From Odiellus spinosus (taxonomy: Eukaryota; Arthropoda; Arachnida; Opiliones; Phalangiidae), in contig OY987226.1 in NCBI GenBank assembly GCA_963920705.1, positions 12,278,501-12,342,500 on the forward strand: a stretch of 64,000 nt of DNA. The letters are read 5' to 3'. The notes under the pieces are model-generated. The model saw only the letters and a program-made list of their open reading frames with translations, had not been told where the DNA came from and made no database searches. Positions 25,075 through 36,525 of this stretch are shown piece after piece. Both the position numbers and the translations under genes were made by a program. How positions within the stretch are numbered: the first letter of the stretch is position 1; the number at the start of each line of letters is the position of its first letter.

Positions 25075-26836
25075 AAAGCAAAACCTACCATACAGTTCTT
25101 TTTGAGGGAAAAGGGCGTGTAACTACTTCTCTCCGGTATACGTATAAAGAGTTTTCAACACGCGAAAAGGCTTAGCTCTCCAGTATTTCTAAGATGACGT
25201 ATCGAATAGATATCGCGAAAGTATTGCTCTAGACCCTCTGAAAACTAAAACTGATTATGACTACACGCGCTATTCAATCTTGGAATGAATCTAAATCCAC
25301 GTTTAAAACCGGTTTTTCAGTAACAATTTTGATTTTTTGTAAGGTTGCGACTACTATACCTCGGCGGTATAAATCCTCCATGGAATAAAATGATGAGGAT
25401 GCTGGCCCTCGCCCCGTAAAAATAGCATTCTTAAATTGATACTAATTTCGTGCCGAAACCCTGGGTTTTAGTTGACGAATTTTGAGCCAAATCAAGGTTG
25501 AAACGTACTATACCCTACTCGACTCTGAAACATACCCCGAAGGCGATACTATATAGAGGCTTCCTTCTCTGATGGAAAAAGTTTCTGTAACCTTTTCCCT
25601 GACCACACACACCCTTCCTCCTCGTATTTTATCCTCCCCTCTCCTGTTTTTCGCGTGGGAAGGGGTTACTATCCTATAATTCCTAGTTTCTCATTCTTCC
25701 GTTGATGTGAGTAAATACCTTAATGTCATTATACTCCATCCCCTCATGGTCTCTTTTAGTCTTCATTAGTACAATACTCACTATCGTGTTATGTAGGCAT
25801 TTTCAAATAAATAAATATGGAGCTTCTATCACAATTTTTGCTCAAGGTTTATGAATTATAATTTTTATTATTAAAAATATTCGTCCAGTGGCTTTAAGTG
25901 TGACTTTAAGATTATTATTTCAAGGGGTAATGAAGTCAATGTTTTAATTACCTTATTTGAAAGAATAAAAAAACATTTGTAGTCAGACTTTAATATTATT
26001 CCTTCAAATAAGCCACTCTACGGTATATCGTTTTGAACATATTATAATCATCAGATCCTTAAATACTCCGAGGTCTAGCTTTTTATATAACATTACCGGT
26101 ACAGTTCAGTTCACTTCTCCTATATGTTCAGCAGGTAAAAACAGTACCTTTAAGCGAAAAGTCTGGATTTTCTGACTCATTGACGCTCTTAAAACTAGAA
26201 AAAAATCTTCTCAGGGTCTTTTTTTTTTTTTTTTTTTTTTTTGTGAACAGGTTCGAAAACTCAATCACCCGAACCAGAATGACCCAACTTTAGCTTTTAA
26301 AATAACTCCATACTATTTTTGCCTTTTTTTTTTTTTGGCCAGCACCTTATAGTCTAGAAGCTTATCCTTTTGGCTAAAAGAAAAGAGACCCCCTTTTTTT
26401 GGGGCCAACCCACCATGCACTGCATCCCAAAATTTCTCCTCAATACTTTTTTTTTTCTTATCTTAAATTCTTGGGTGGAAAATTTCCAGGCTTTTTTTAA
26501 ACGTTTTTCATCCCATAGCTTCCCCTAGGACTGTGGGTATTTGAGAAGCTCGTATACATGCCAAAGCGACTCCATAAAAATGTTTTTTTTTTTTTTTTTT
26601 TTTTTTCTTTCTTCTTCTCCAAGAATTCAATCCTTTTGGAATTTTAGTTTTCTTTTAGATGTGATGCCATACTTTTAGTTTGCAGACCAAGTTTTTCCAT
26701 ATTATTCTTGGTCGTACTTAGAAATAAGGCTTTTTAGGATGTTTTAGTAGATTTGGGTCCAAGTGATCGCCTTTGAAATGATCGACGGAAATGAATCGAG
26801 TTCAAAAAAGAAGCTAACCTAACTTTACCCAAGCAA
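25075..26836. other. Unannotated stretch with long T runs
   Basis: No gene recognised. T runs of about 24 lie at 26219-26242 and 26583-26606, with shorter ones at 26.32, 26.39 and 26.45 kb. A nested inverted repeat is at about 25.88-26.02 kb. A single CCTTTTCCCTGACC phrase near 25.59 kb recalls the 23-bp minisatellite unit. Confidence 0.55.
25887..26018. repeat. Nested inverted repeat
   Basis: CTTATTTGAAAGAATAA (25952-25968) pairs with TTATTCCTTCAAATAAG (25996-26012) with one mismatch. Outside, AGTGGCTT at about 25887 pairs with AAGCCACT at about 26011. A diverged direct repeat of GACTTTAAGATTATT is also present. It may be a degraded foldback element. Confidence 0.5.
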
Positions 26837-27146
26837 TTGTCGATCATTTTAAAATCGATCGATTGGATAAAATACCTTGTCGATCAATTGGTCAAAACCT
26901 CAAAGCCCCTTGTCGTTTATTTGAAAGTCGATCAATTGAAAATAACAGCTTATCGATCATTTGAAAGTCGATCAATTGGAAATAATAGATGGTCGATCAT
27001 TTGAAAGTCAATCAATTGGAAATAACAGCTTATCAATCATTTGAAAGTCGATCGATTGAAAATAACAGCTTGTCGATCATTTGGAACTCAATCAATTGGT
27101 CAAAACCCCTTGTTGATCATTTGAAAGTCGGTCAATTGGATCTATT
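26837..27146. repeat. 40-bp tandem repeat, about 7-8 copies
   Basis: TCGATCATTTGAAAGTCGAT followed by CAATTGGAAATAACAGCTTA recurs at 26953, 26993, 27033, 27073 and 27113 with diverged units before. Each unit holds two GTCGATCA-type half-units, so the 40-mer probably arose from a roughly 20-bp dimer. The 69-codon frame at 26989-27198 lies inside and is repeat-derived. Confidence 0.92.
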
Positions 27147-28386
27147 CCGTTCTGGTATCATTGGAATTAAAGTAAATGTGCATTTTAAATTTTTGTAAAG
27201 GGCTGGTACCACGACTTATTGATCCTTGAAGTATCTCCTACAAAATTCAAATGTACCTAAAAGACGTGTTACTTCCCCTTGACATTATGAAATTTATTTA
27301 GAGGATGTATTTAGCTTCGGGGGTTCTGAACTGAACTAATTTAGAACTCTAGTATTTTATATTATCACCCTACGGATATCTCAAACTCTTTTTCCGCTCG
27401 CAATCCAAGCTTTTAATAAATATTAATGGTACTGGTGGTACAATATAGACGAGTATGTTCGAGTAGGGGTAAGGTTTTTGTACCAGCATCCCCTAACCAC
27501 CTTCTTTCCCTCATCACCTCCTAAAAATAAACATTGGGAAGAGAGAAAGAGAGTGAGGAAGAGGTAGCTCGACCGGCGGGGAAAAGTGTAATATCCAAAA
27601 TCCGGGGGCTAATATCAGTCGAGGCTATTTACACAGAGATCCCTACTAGTATAGTGCACGGAGCCACACTCACCAAGGAGATAGTAGAATGGCGCTAGGA
27701 TGTTGAGATCGGAGAAAGAGGAAGCTCTTCTATTTCTCTGTCGCTTGTTCTCCTATTTCCTCTCGCGCCTCTCCCTCCCTCTCTAGATCCTTCCTTCCCC
27801 AACCCCTCACTACGTACAATGTGTGTTCGATTTATTTGAAACAACGCGCCGAAAGCTAGAGGGGGTTACGTTACTTAAAGGGTCAGTCTCATAATATACA
27901 ATTGTCCTCGAAACTTCAATAATTTAAGAGTTCTAGGATAAATAAAATAGGAGTGGCTATAATAACGCGTCTCTCCAGTAAAGACCCTACACATTAGATC
28001 GTTTTGAAGCGTAGCGTTGCGTCGCGTATATAATACAACCGATCGTTATAGCGCGTGACGTTCGATATTGATCTATTTACTTCATTGATAAGCTCGTGAA
28101 CTCTGGTCAGCTAGATGTTACGCAACGCTACAAAAAGGGATTAATGTGTAGAAGGTTTTAATAACAAGCTCAACCGGAGTTCATTCCGATAAGACGGGGG
28201 AACGCTACAATAAAATGGGTAGAGTCCAGTCATGAGGCGGGACGCACCGCGACTGTTAAGAACTTTATTTCGCTACAAATTCGGCCGTTACATACGCTAT
28301 ACATGTCGAAGTGCCTGATTGGCTTTTAAAGCCCACCTCCTTAATTGGCGTGAAGATTCATTGATAAAAAGTTTTAATGTTTTGAG
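27147..28386. other. Unannotated stretch
   Basis: No gene recognised. At 27.5-27.8 kb a purine-rich tract (GAGAGAAAGAGAG) is followed by a CT-rich tract. A small inverted-repeat element sits at 27.98-28.16 kb. Confidence 0.5.
27983..28158. mobile_element. Small MITE-like inverted-repeat element (about 175 bp)
   Basis: CTACACATTA then GTAGCGTTGCGT near the left end are repeated inverted as ACGCAACGCTAC then TAATGTGTAG on the right. The ends thus form imperfect inverted repeats of about 38 bp around a core of about 95 bp. No target-site duplication is clear. The phrase AACGCTACAA reappears at about 28.20 kb, possibly a second right end. No coding capacity. Confidence 0.6.
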
Positions 28387-29080
28387 AATTCTATCATATT
28401 CTTTAGAGTATAATTTATTATATTATATTCTTTAGAGTATAATTTATTATATTATATTCTTTAGAGTATAATTTATTATATTATATTCTTTAGAGTATAA
28501 TTTATTATATTATATTCTTTAGAGTATAATTTATTATATTATATTCTTTAGAGTATAATTTATTATATTATATTCTTTAGAGTATAATTTATTATATTAT
28601 ATTCTTTAGAGTATAATTTATTCTATCATATTCTTTAGAGTATAATTTATTCTATCATATTCTTTAGAGTATAATTTATTCTATCATATTCTTAATAGTA
28701 TAATGTATTCTATCATATTATTTATAGTTTATAATGTATTCTATCATATTATTTATAGTTTATAATGTATTCTATCATATTATTTATAGTTTATAATGTA
28801 TTCTATCATATTATTTATAGTTTATAATGTATTCTATCATATTATTTATAGTTTATAATGTATTCTATCATATTATTTATAGTTTATAATGTATTCTATC
28901 ATATTATTTAGTTTATAATGTATCCTATCATATTATTTATAGTTTATAATGTATTCTATCATATTACTTATAGTTTATAATGTATTCTATCATATTATTT
29001 ATAGTTTATAATGTATTCTATCATATTCAGGCTTGGATATTATTTATAGTTTATAATGTATTCTATCATATTCAGGCTTG
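28387..29080. repeat. 29-31 bp minisatellite, about 23 copies in two sub-arrays
   Basis: The first part repeats ATTCTTTAGAGTATAATTTA plus TTATATTAT (29 bp), with later copies ending TTCTATCAT. The second part repeats ATTATTTATAGTTTATAATG plus TATTCTATCAT (31 bp). The final two units both carry an added TTCAGGCTTGGATATT, so a longer unit was duplicated at the edge. The two sub-arrays share the GTATAAT-TATTCTATCAT layout and must derive from one unit. Confidence 0.96.
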
Positions 29081-30744
29081 GATATTTTTCTAATTTTATG
29101 TTAGACAAAAATTGGATATTTTTACGAACCTTGTCCTTTACGCGATCACATTTCCCCTCTTTCACGTTCACTACACATCCCTCAGTTGTCTGAATTAAGT
29201 TGAACAGTTCTATATAGTTTCCCTTTTAATCTGGAGAGGAGCAGATGCCTATTCGTAAATAATAGTTCACCCTCTGCTTAAACAATATCCCCAGAACATA
29301 CTCTCTCTCCCAATGGCTAAATCTACAGCCTTTATCCATAATCAAATTGCAACACTTAAAATCTTTTAAGCCTAGACTGTTTCCATAAGATCTTCGAAAC
29401 TCTTACTTTAGTTTTAACAGTATTGTATTTAAGATCAGAATTTGGAAGAATTCAATCTTAAGAGTCAATTTTAAATTTCATCACGAGTGAAGCTCTAACT
29501 TTAACGTAATCTCTATGATTAAATTAGTTTGGGAACTAGTGTGGAATCTATAAGTTTGTGAACTGATAATTCAAACTGATTTGAAGGTATATACAGTTCA
29601 TCTCACTTAGAGTGGGGAATAAGGTCAAAAATACTGTAGCCCAATTGTTTTACCGTGGTTAAATCTATATTTGCGATTTAAAAAAAACTAAATTGAAATA
29701 GCGCAGTTGAAAACTGAAATTATATGATTGGCCCGAATTTCTCATACGATGAAATTCAAATCTAACCTTAAGTGCTTAAATTAAGTACTAAAATGTCTAA
29801 AAATTGTGTAATTTTATTAATTTATTCATATATTATTCAGATATGAAAAAAAAAAAAAAAATTGAAAAGTAATTTTCTTTAAAGATAATTAAATTAATTT
29901 AAAAATTTACATTTAATTTTGAGGTTTATCGAAAAAAAATCCACACAAATTATCCCATATTTCTTAAATTTAAAACATTCTAAAAATTGTGTATATTTCT
30001 CAAAATTTATGCATTTTTATCTGAATTTCTTTATGACTATGTTGTATAAGAAATATATCTCTAAGAAGCAATCTTAAACATAAGAAAGATGCAGAAGTTC
30101 CATGCTATTGTAATCTTCGCGTGATATCCAAAGATGGGGTCTAGCAAAACGAAAGTTTGGACCTCCGCCCCCTTTTGGCGAAGGCAACAACTACTAGTAG
30201 TATATACTATATATACTAGTAAAAGTCTTACCGGAAGTGAAAGGATAGGATAGCGTTACGCGGATGTGACACAGTTAACCGGAAGAAGCGAATGTGTGTA
30301 CTTCCGGCCCAACCCGAAGCTTATATAAGAACCCCTTTTCGGCCCTATAAGTCCGAAAAAAAAGGCTACATAGGATACAGCAACCCCTATTCCATCTGTA
30401 TCGTTCATCGTATATCTTGCCTGTCCTTTTCGTCCCACGGAGAATGTCAGACTATATACTATTTTTATGTTTCCGTTATATATCTACGCTTTCTATTTAA
30501 GCTCGTAGTAAAAATCGAAGCCGAGGCTTAGGTAGGTTATCTTAAACACTGGTCTAGAGTGAAAATGACTAAAACACGTAAAAATCTTTAGTGATGTTTG
30601 TGCTTACATGATGAATTGGTAAAAGAACTAAAAATGCTCTTATTTCTATGGCTAACGAAAATTTAAGAAAGATGTCAGGATATTAGGTCATCAGGGAAAG
30701 AGTTAAAACGTTTTGGAAAACATGAAATAGTCAATTAATAACAT
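29081..30744. other. Unannotated AT-rich stretch
   Basis: No gene recognised. A TACTAGTAGTATATACT-type palindromic patch lies near 30.19-30.22 kb. Short open frames at 30.26-30.53 kb lack motifs. Confidence 0.55.
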
Positions 30745-31540
30745 TTCTAAAACTGATCAATATTTACTAGAAAATTTCTAAAACTGATCAATATTTACTA
30801 GAAAATTTCTAAAACTGATCAATATTTACTAGAAAATTTCTAAAACTAATCAGTATTTACTAGAAAATTTATAAAAAGTAATTTGCTCAATATTTCGAAA
30901 ACTAATCTGATTAAATTATTAACTATTTTTAAAACTAATCTGATTAAAATATTAAATATTTTTTAAACTAATCTAATTAATTTATTAAATATTTTTAAAA
31001 TCTAATCTGATTAATTTATTAAATATTTTTAAAACGAATCTGATTGAATTATTCAAAATTTTTAAAACTAATCAGATTGAATTATTCAAAATTTTTAAAA
31101 CTAATCTGATTAATTTATTAAATTTTTTTAAAACTAATCTGATTAATTTATTAAATATTTTAAAACTAATCTGATTAATTTATTAAATATTTTTAAAATT
31201 AATCTGATTAATTTATTAAATATTTTTAAAATTAATCTGATTAATTTATTAAATATTTTTAAAATTAATCTGATTAAAGTATTATATATTTATAAAATTA
31301 ATTCTGATTAATTAATTTAATATTTTGAACTAATCGGATAAATTTACTCAATATTACTAAGATACAAATCGGATAAATTTACTCAATATTACTAAAACAA
31401 ATCAGATAAATTTACTCAATATCACAAAAACTAATCGGATAAGTTTACTCAATATCATTAAAAATAACCAGATAAATTTAACAAATATTACTACACAATA
31501 TTACTTATTAAACTAAATATTTCTAAAACTAATCAGATTG
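30745..31540. repeat. 31-34 bp AT-rich minisatellite, about 24 copies, three variant blocks
   Basis: Block 1 (30745-30870) has four near-identical 31-bp units with TTTCTAAAACTGATCAATAT. Block 2 (about 30870-31320) has some 13 units with TTTTAAAACTAATCTGATTA then ATTTATTAAATA. Block 3 (about 31320-31540) has about six units with AATCGGATAAATTTACTCAA. All share a TAAAACTAATC core, so they are one array whose sub-families have diverged. Confidence 0.93.
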
Positions 31541-32607
31541 AATTATCCATATGTCGTATTAAATCGAAGGTTAAATATTTTCTTATCTGAAAACCTTAAT
31601 ATCACATAGTTTTAGAACTTATGGGTGGTTTGAAGAATGGTATAAGGGGGTAGTCTAGTCTGTCCTTGGGGCAATCTGCTATCCCAATCTTTAGAAAGAT
31701 ATTCCCTTTTTTTGTCCTATATGGAAAAGAGAAGTTTCATTTCCTATCGAGTCAATTCTGTATACCCCTGAGTCTTTTCTTCACCCCCGCGCATCCCTGA
31801 CATTGTATAGCCTTATAATATAGCGCTAAGCCTTGGCCCGTGCCTTATCCTTGTGGCGGTAGGAGAAACAGATTTACAGCACGCCGGAGATTTTTTCTAG
31901 ACAGTAAAAGAAAATGGTCACCAAAAATAAAAATAAAAAAAAAACTTGAAGGTCGCTAACCAATTGCATTGTGTGTATATTTTACGCTATATACTTTTAT
32001 TCTAGAATAGTTTACAAAACTACTTTTATTCCTACCATTATTTGCATCGTGTATTAATACGCAACAACTTCAACGCTATTAGGCAAATTCTACGTGAAAA
32101 AAATGAGTTTTTACACAAATCACAATGAAATCTATAGGGATAGGTTATGTATTACAAATTCCAACTTTATTTGATATCGCGTATAAAGTTAGGTTACCGA
32201 TTTTTCTTATTATTTGTTTACTGAGAGATATAGGGGGAGATTAGGTTTCTACGCGCTTTTTTCTCAAGGTGGGAAAAACAAAAGGATTATATATCAAAAT
32301 ATTATGCAACGGAAAATAGCGTTTTTAGCCTCATTTTTTATTATGGCATCTCTATGCCTACTAGTGATTTATGCTTTTATTTGTTGTACAAGGACAGATG
32401 TAGAACTATTGTACGGTACAAATGTGCATTTCATGACAATATAGCTAGAGAACTATCGAATATTTTGGATTTTTGAATATTTCTGAATATGCATAATAAT
32501 TAACGATTTGTAAACAATCCAATATTTGAATATTTTTTTAGCTATACATATCTGGGTTATTGGTTTTACTATAACCTTAAATAAACACATATTGGTTAAT
32601 GTATTAA
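31541..32607. other. Unannotated stretch
   Basis: No gene recognised. Around 32.01-32.06 kb the phrase TACAAAACTACTTT-ATTCC...GTGTATTAAT-CGC matches about 42.47-42.53 kb, a possible interspersed repeat. The 76-codon frame at 32214-32444 has a hydrophobic centre but no known motif. Confidence 0.5.
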
Positions 32608-33306
32608 AGGGAGAATGGAACCTAAAAAACAATAGATTTTTTTATCGATTCCTTATCGTTTAAATAGGCCTAATCCAACAGTCAAAAAAATTAAAAACAA
32701 ATATTAAACTAGAAATAAATTTAAACTTGCCATCAAAATAGGCTTAGCTGGATTCATAAACTCCCCATATAAGGACTAGCGACCAATGCCATTGATCAAT
32801 GGCTCTTATATAGGGAATGAAGGATCTCCATGATCAAGGAGGATCAGAGAAGGAGAGGAAATGTGGGGCTGCGTTGAGTTAGAGAGAGAAGAGCCAACCT
32901 CCCACTCGGGTGGAAAGGGGGGATAGGAAATTCTCGAGGTAAACTGTTGTCACGTGGTCGCTAGCTAGCGCGTCTCATAAAGGATTCGTTTTACCCACGC
33001 GACAACATTTTACCACGAAACGTCTCTACCCCCGTTCTCCCAGAGTGGGAGTTTAGGCCGACGCAGTAGGAACCGCGCCGTCCCCACATTTCCTCTCCTT
33101 CTCTGATCCTCCTTGCCATGATCAATGTCATTGTACGGAGAGTTCAGGATATCTCCATGAATCTAGCTAAGCCTATTTTGCTGGGAAGTTTTAAATTTAT
33201 TTCTAGTTTAATATTTGTTTGTAATTTTTTTACTGTTGGATTAGGCCTATTTAAACGATAAAGAATCGATAAAAAAAATCACTTGTTATTAGGTTGCATT
33301 CTCCCT
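32608..33306. mobile_element. TTAA-flanked foldback element, copy B (699 bp)
   Basis: TTAA (32604-32607) and TTAA (33307-33310) flank an element that begins AGGGAGAATGGAACC and ends GGTTGCATTCTCCCT. The arms are inverted copies along most of the length: outer blocks TTATCGTTTAAATAGGCC, TTAAACTAGAAATAAATTTA and AAAATAGGCTTAGCTGGATT, middle block GATCAGAGAAGGAGAGGAAA, and inner blocks CCCACTC...GAGTGGG and GTTGTCACGTGG...CCACGCGACAAC. About 140 bp at each end match copy A at 7.15-7.57 kb; the inner arms do not. No transposase frame is present, so it would need one supplied elsewhere. TTAA target choice is known for piggyBac-type transposases, but the AGGG end is not the usual piggyBac CCY end. 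Confidence 0.92.
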
Positions 33307-33310
33307 TTAA

Positions 33311-34669
33311 GGAAAAAGAAGAAACAGAAATAAATAGACGCGATGACGTCATTATACCATTTCTACCCCGTTTTAATTCATCACAGTTGGTCTTGATTTA
33401 TTCATTTGTTGGGGCGCGTAAAAACAGTCTAGGAAAACCCTTGAGTGTAATTTAATTAACCAAAAATAGCTCATTATCAACTCCCTACGCTACTAGGAAA
33501 AAGGGAAGGCAATGACGTGATAGACTAAGACATTATTAAAAGTCACTGAAAGTAAGCTCAGTTCTTGCGTATAAAAATCCCTCTAATTTTTTTTAACCAT
33601 CTCAATATGTTAACCTTCCTATCGCCATTTTTCTTATAAGTACGCTAGCGTTTTACTTTAAATATTTCGACCCATTCTTAGAATATAAATAAAGTCAGTC
33701 CGAATCAGTTACAAGTTTCAGCACGTTTAATTCTAAAGCTATCATTGGTTTATGATAAATAATATACCAGTCTTGGCTTTATACTTATTGAAATCTTAAA
33801 CTGATTGTTCTCTTGGATAAATTTCAACTTATGATAGTAAAGCAGACTCAATGATAGGCCCCTCTTTAAATATAAGTAAATAAATAAGAGATATAACCCG
33901 TAGCCAAGCTTTGTAGTTAGTGAAATCTAAAAGTGGTTTTAACTTTAGTAAATTTCATCTTAATTTGGTACTAAAGCCAAATAATAGGCTTCATTCATAT
34001 CTAAGTAAATAAATAATAGAGATAACGGGTACCCTGGCTTTGCACGCGCAGTCAAAACGAGGTTAAATATGGACAGAGTCGCGTTGGTTTTCTTTTCCCT
34101 CATGGTAATGGGGCGCTTCCATCTGCTGGTGTTAAATGTTTTGAAAAGACATCGTTTGGCCATTAGCTCTCCCACCATCCCTTAACCGTGAAAAAAAAAT
34201 ATATATAAGGGTAGCTAGCAAGCATTATAAAGCTATAGCACATCGCTTCCACACTTTTTCCAAAAGGTTTTTCCAAAAAAAAAAAATGCATCGAGGTTCG
34301 TGTTTCTAGAACCCGCAGCATCTCTCTCTCTTAGCTCTTCTTTTGGGTGTAAAAAGAAAAGATGGTGCTGCTTCGGGATTGAGAAATAGATGGTTTCAGG
34401 CCTAAACTAAAGACTTCACATATCACTATCTGTATACAGAAGGATAGCTTGGTAGTTCTTATATACTTTGATTTTGAAAGAATGAATTGGTTTTTACAAT
34501 GAAATCGTATTTATGTAAACCCAATGAACGCGACTTTTCTCGTTATTGCGTATGTGGTTATAAAATGGACGAGATTTGGGAAAAGTATGAGAAAACTATA
34601 AGGGGAAATGATGTCAGTGATCAAGAAAAAGGTCAGAGGTTGAACTTTACTTCAAATATTAGGTTAAGT
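33311..34669. other. Unannotated stretch with an old repeat
   Basis: No gene recognised. Contains the roughly 130-bp repeat listed at 33690-34060 and a CT-rich patch near 34.32 kb. Confidence 0.5.
33690..34060. repeat. About 130-bp diverged tandem repeat, 2-3 copies
   Basis: The order GGCTTTATACTTATTGAAATC, AAATTTCA, CAATGATAGGC, TAAGTAAATAAATAA-GAGATA-ACCCGTAG recurs in the next unit as AGCTTTGTAGTTAGTGAAATC, AAATTTCA, AAATAATAGGC, TAAGTAAATAAATAATAGAGATAAC (first 20 bases or fewer compared per block). A partial unit precedes them. Divergence is substantial, so it is an old repeat. Confidence 0.7.
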
Positions 34670-34870
34670 AGATGAATTTTAAATTTTGGATGAAATATTT
34701 TAGAGAAAAATTAATAAATTTCAAAATTTGCGTCAAATATTTTAGGGAAAGTCAGTGAATTTATGAATTTTCTACAAATTCTTTAGGGAAAAAATCAATG
34801 AATTTCCAAAGCTTCAAATATTTTAGAGAAAATCAACGAATTTCAAAAATTTGTGAAATTTCAAATTTTT
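34670..34870. repeat. Diverged repeat of about 55 bp
   Basis: CAAATATTTTAGGGAAAGTCAGTGAATTT and variants recur about four times (GAATTT near 34.67, 34.73, 34.80 and 34.85 kb; TTTAGGGAAA or TTTAGAGAAA in each). Units are degraded and the period is approximate. Confidence 0.6.
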
Positions 34871-36127
34871 CCTCGAATAATACTAGCGATTTAAGTAAAA
34901 CACGAACCACAATTAAACCATCTCGTAATAATTAGCCCTGATTCCCCAAATTCTCTATTACCCCACATAGTATTATCGTAATAACAGTGCACTCTTCTAC
35001 TCTGTTTAAGAAACCGAAAAGTTCAGATATTTTCACAACGATTTGAATTGCAAGGTGATATGGAGAGAGAGACACGCCTCCATTCACCACGCCATCCCTT
35101 AAAATTGGATATTGGTCTACATATAGATAGTGGTGATTCTTTAAAATCAATAGCGCGTGGAAAACTACGGGCTATGTTCTGGCAGTTGTCTCTCACTCGC
35201 GCGTTCTTAATGGTACCTAGGAGGTTGCTTCGGCAAGGAAAGACTAAGCGCCTGTGAGATTCTAACCTCTTGGACGGCTGGCTGATTTTATATCCCGGGC
35301 AATAAGAGACGATTACGACAAGACTTCTACTATAGTCTATTCCAGCCTCGAATTGACAGCGAGCTCAAAGCTAGAGTACTCGTTATCAGTAAGACGCTTT
35401 CTATTGAGAGATCTGGGGGAGCGTAGCTTTAATCGAGGTGTGAACTCCGAATAATTCTGACTATGTTTCCCCCTTTTCGGTATTAAGTCTCCTTTATTAT
35501 AGCGGTCGTCTACTCGAAAGTGAACGAGCGCGTTTCGTGTTAGCGGCTGTAAGCGGCTTACGCTCGCTTAGAGACGCTTTCTCGAGGTGTATATATACAC
35601 ACAAAGCCTTCTCTTTTAAATGATACCACCATTAAATATAGCGCTACTTAAGTTTATATGTAGACTTTTCTATTGATCGAAAGGCTAGCAAAGCTCGCTA
35701 GCCCCTGTAAGGAAGCTTTTCATTGAGCAAGATAGCGCGGCAGGTAGAACACATCTACAGGGGCCTATTGGAATTGTACGGGAAGGTTTGCCCCTATAGT
35801 AGGCTTTTTTATACAGCGCAAATCTGCCAATGGTTAAGACAAACGTGTTGATCTTTGGAAAATTATGTTTTGATAATTTATTGTATTTTTTTAACTGTGT
35901 CGCGAAAAAGGTAATATTATACTACTCTATTACCATCCGCCATAATATTTAGGCCAAAAAACTGATTGAATTATTGACAAGTTTCGATACAGAAAATAGG
36001 TGTTTTTAAATATATATTTTTATATATATAAAACATTTCAAGCGTAAAAAATTCAAATTTAAAACGATAACTGAATCCGAACAGACTTTCTTATCTCTAC
36101 TAGACGTCGGGTGGAACATTTTTTGAG

Positions 36128-36525
36128 TTTGGCGGGAAAGAAAACGAGTAAAAAAAAACGCGGGAATGGTTTCAACCGATCAATAAACCCTCTCCCCTTC
36201 TTCTTCCCGCCTTTTTTTCCCGCGCTTTTTCTGCATACACGATCCTACGTATATATAGCACGAGCGCGCGCGCGTTCAGCGAGTGTTTATTCGAAACTAG
36301 CTGGAAGATGACGATTTTGGTGGCAAAGCGGACTTTAAACGGCCTCTCGATTGTAGCCCCGATCTATAACCAGTCTCAGAATTCAGTACGTGAACTTTTA
36401 GTACTTTCATTAGAGACGCTAGGCTATATATAGGCGTGTACTAGTTGCAAACTAAGTTTGAATCCTACTATAACTCTCTTTCTATAGAATGATCTGAAAA
36501 AAAGGCGGGAAAAAACGGCGGGAAA
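36128..36525. promoter_or_regulatory. Cluster of E2F-like motifs (candidate)
   Basis: TTTGGCGGGAAA (36128-36139) is an exact match to the E2F/DP consensus. On the opposite strand TTCCCGCC (36204-36211) and TTTCCCGCGC (36216-36225) also fit, and GGCGGGAAA occurs twice more (36504-36512 and 36517-36525). A CGCGCGCGCG run and TATATATAG lie between. Five sites in 400 bases of AT-rich DNA is unusual, but no adjoining coding region was found, so promoter function is inferred only. Confidence 0.3.
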
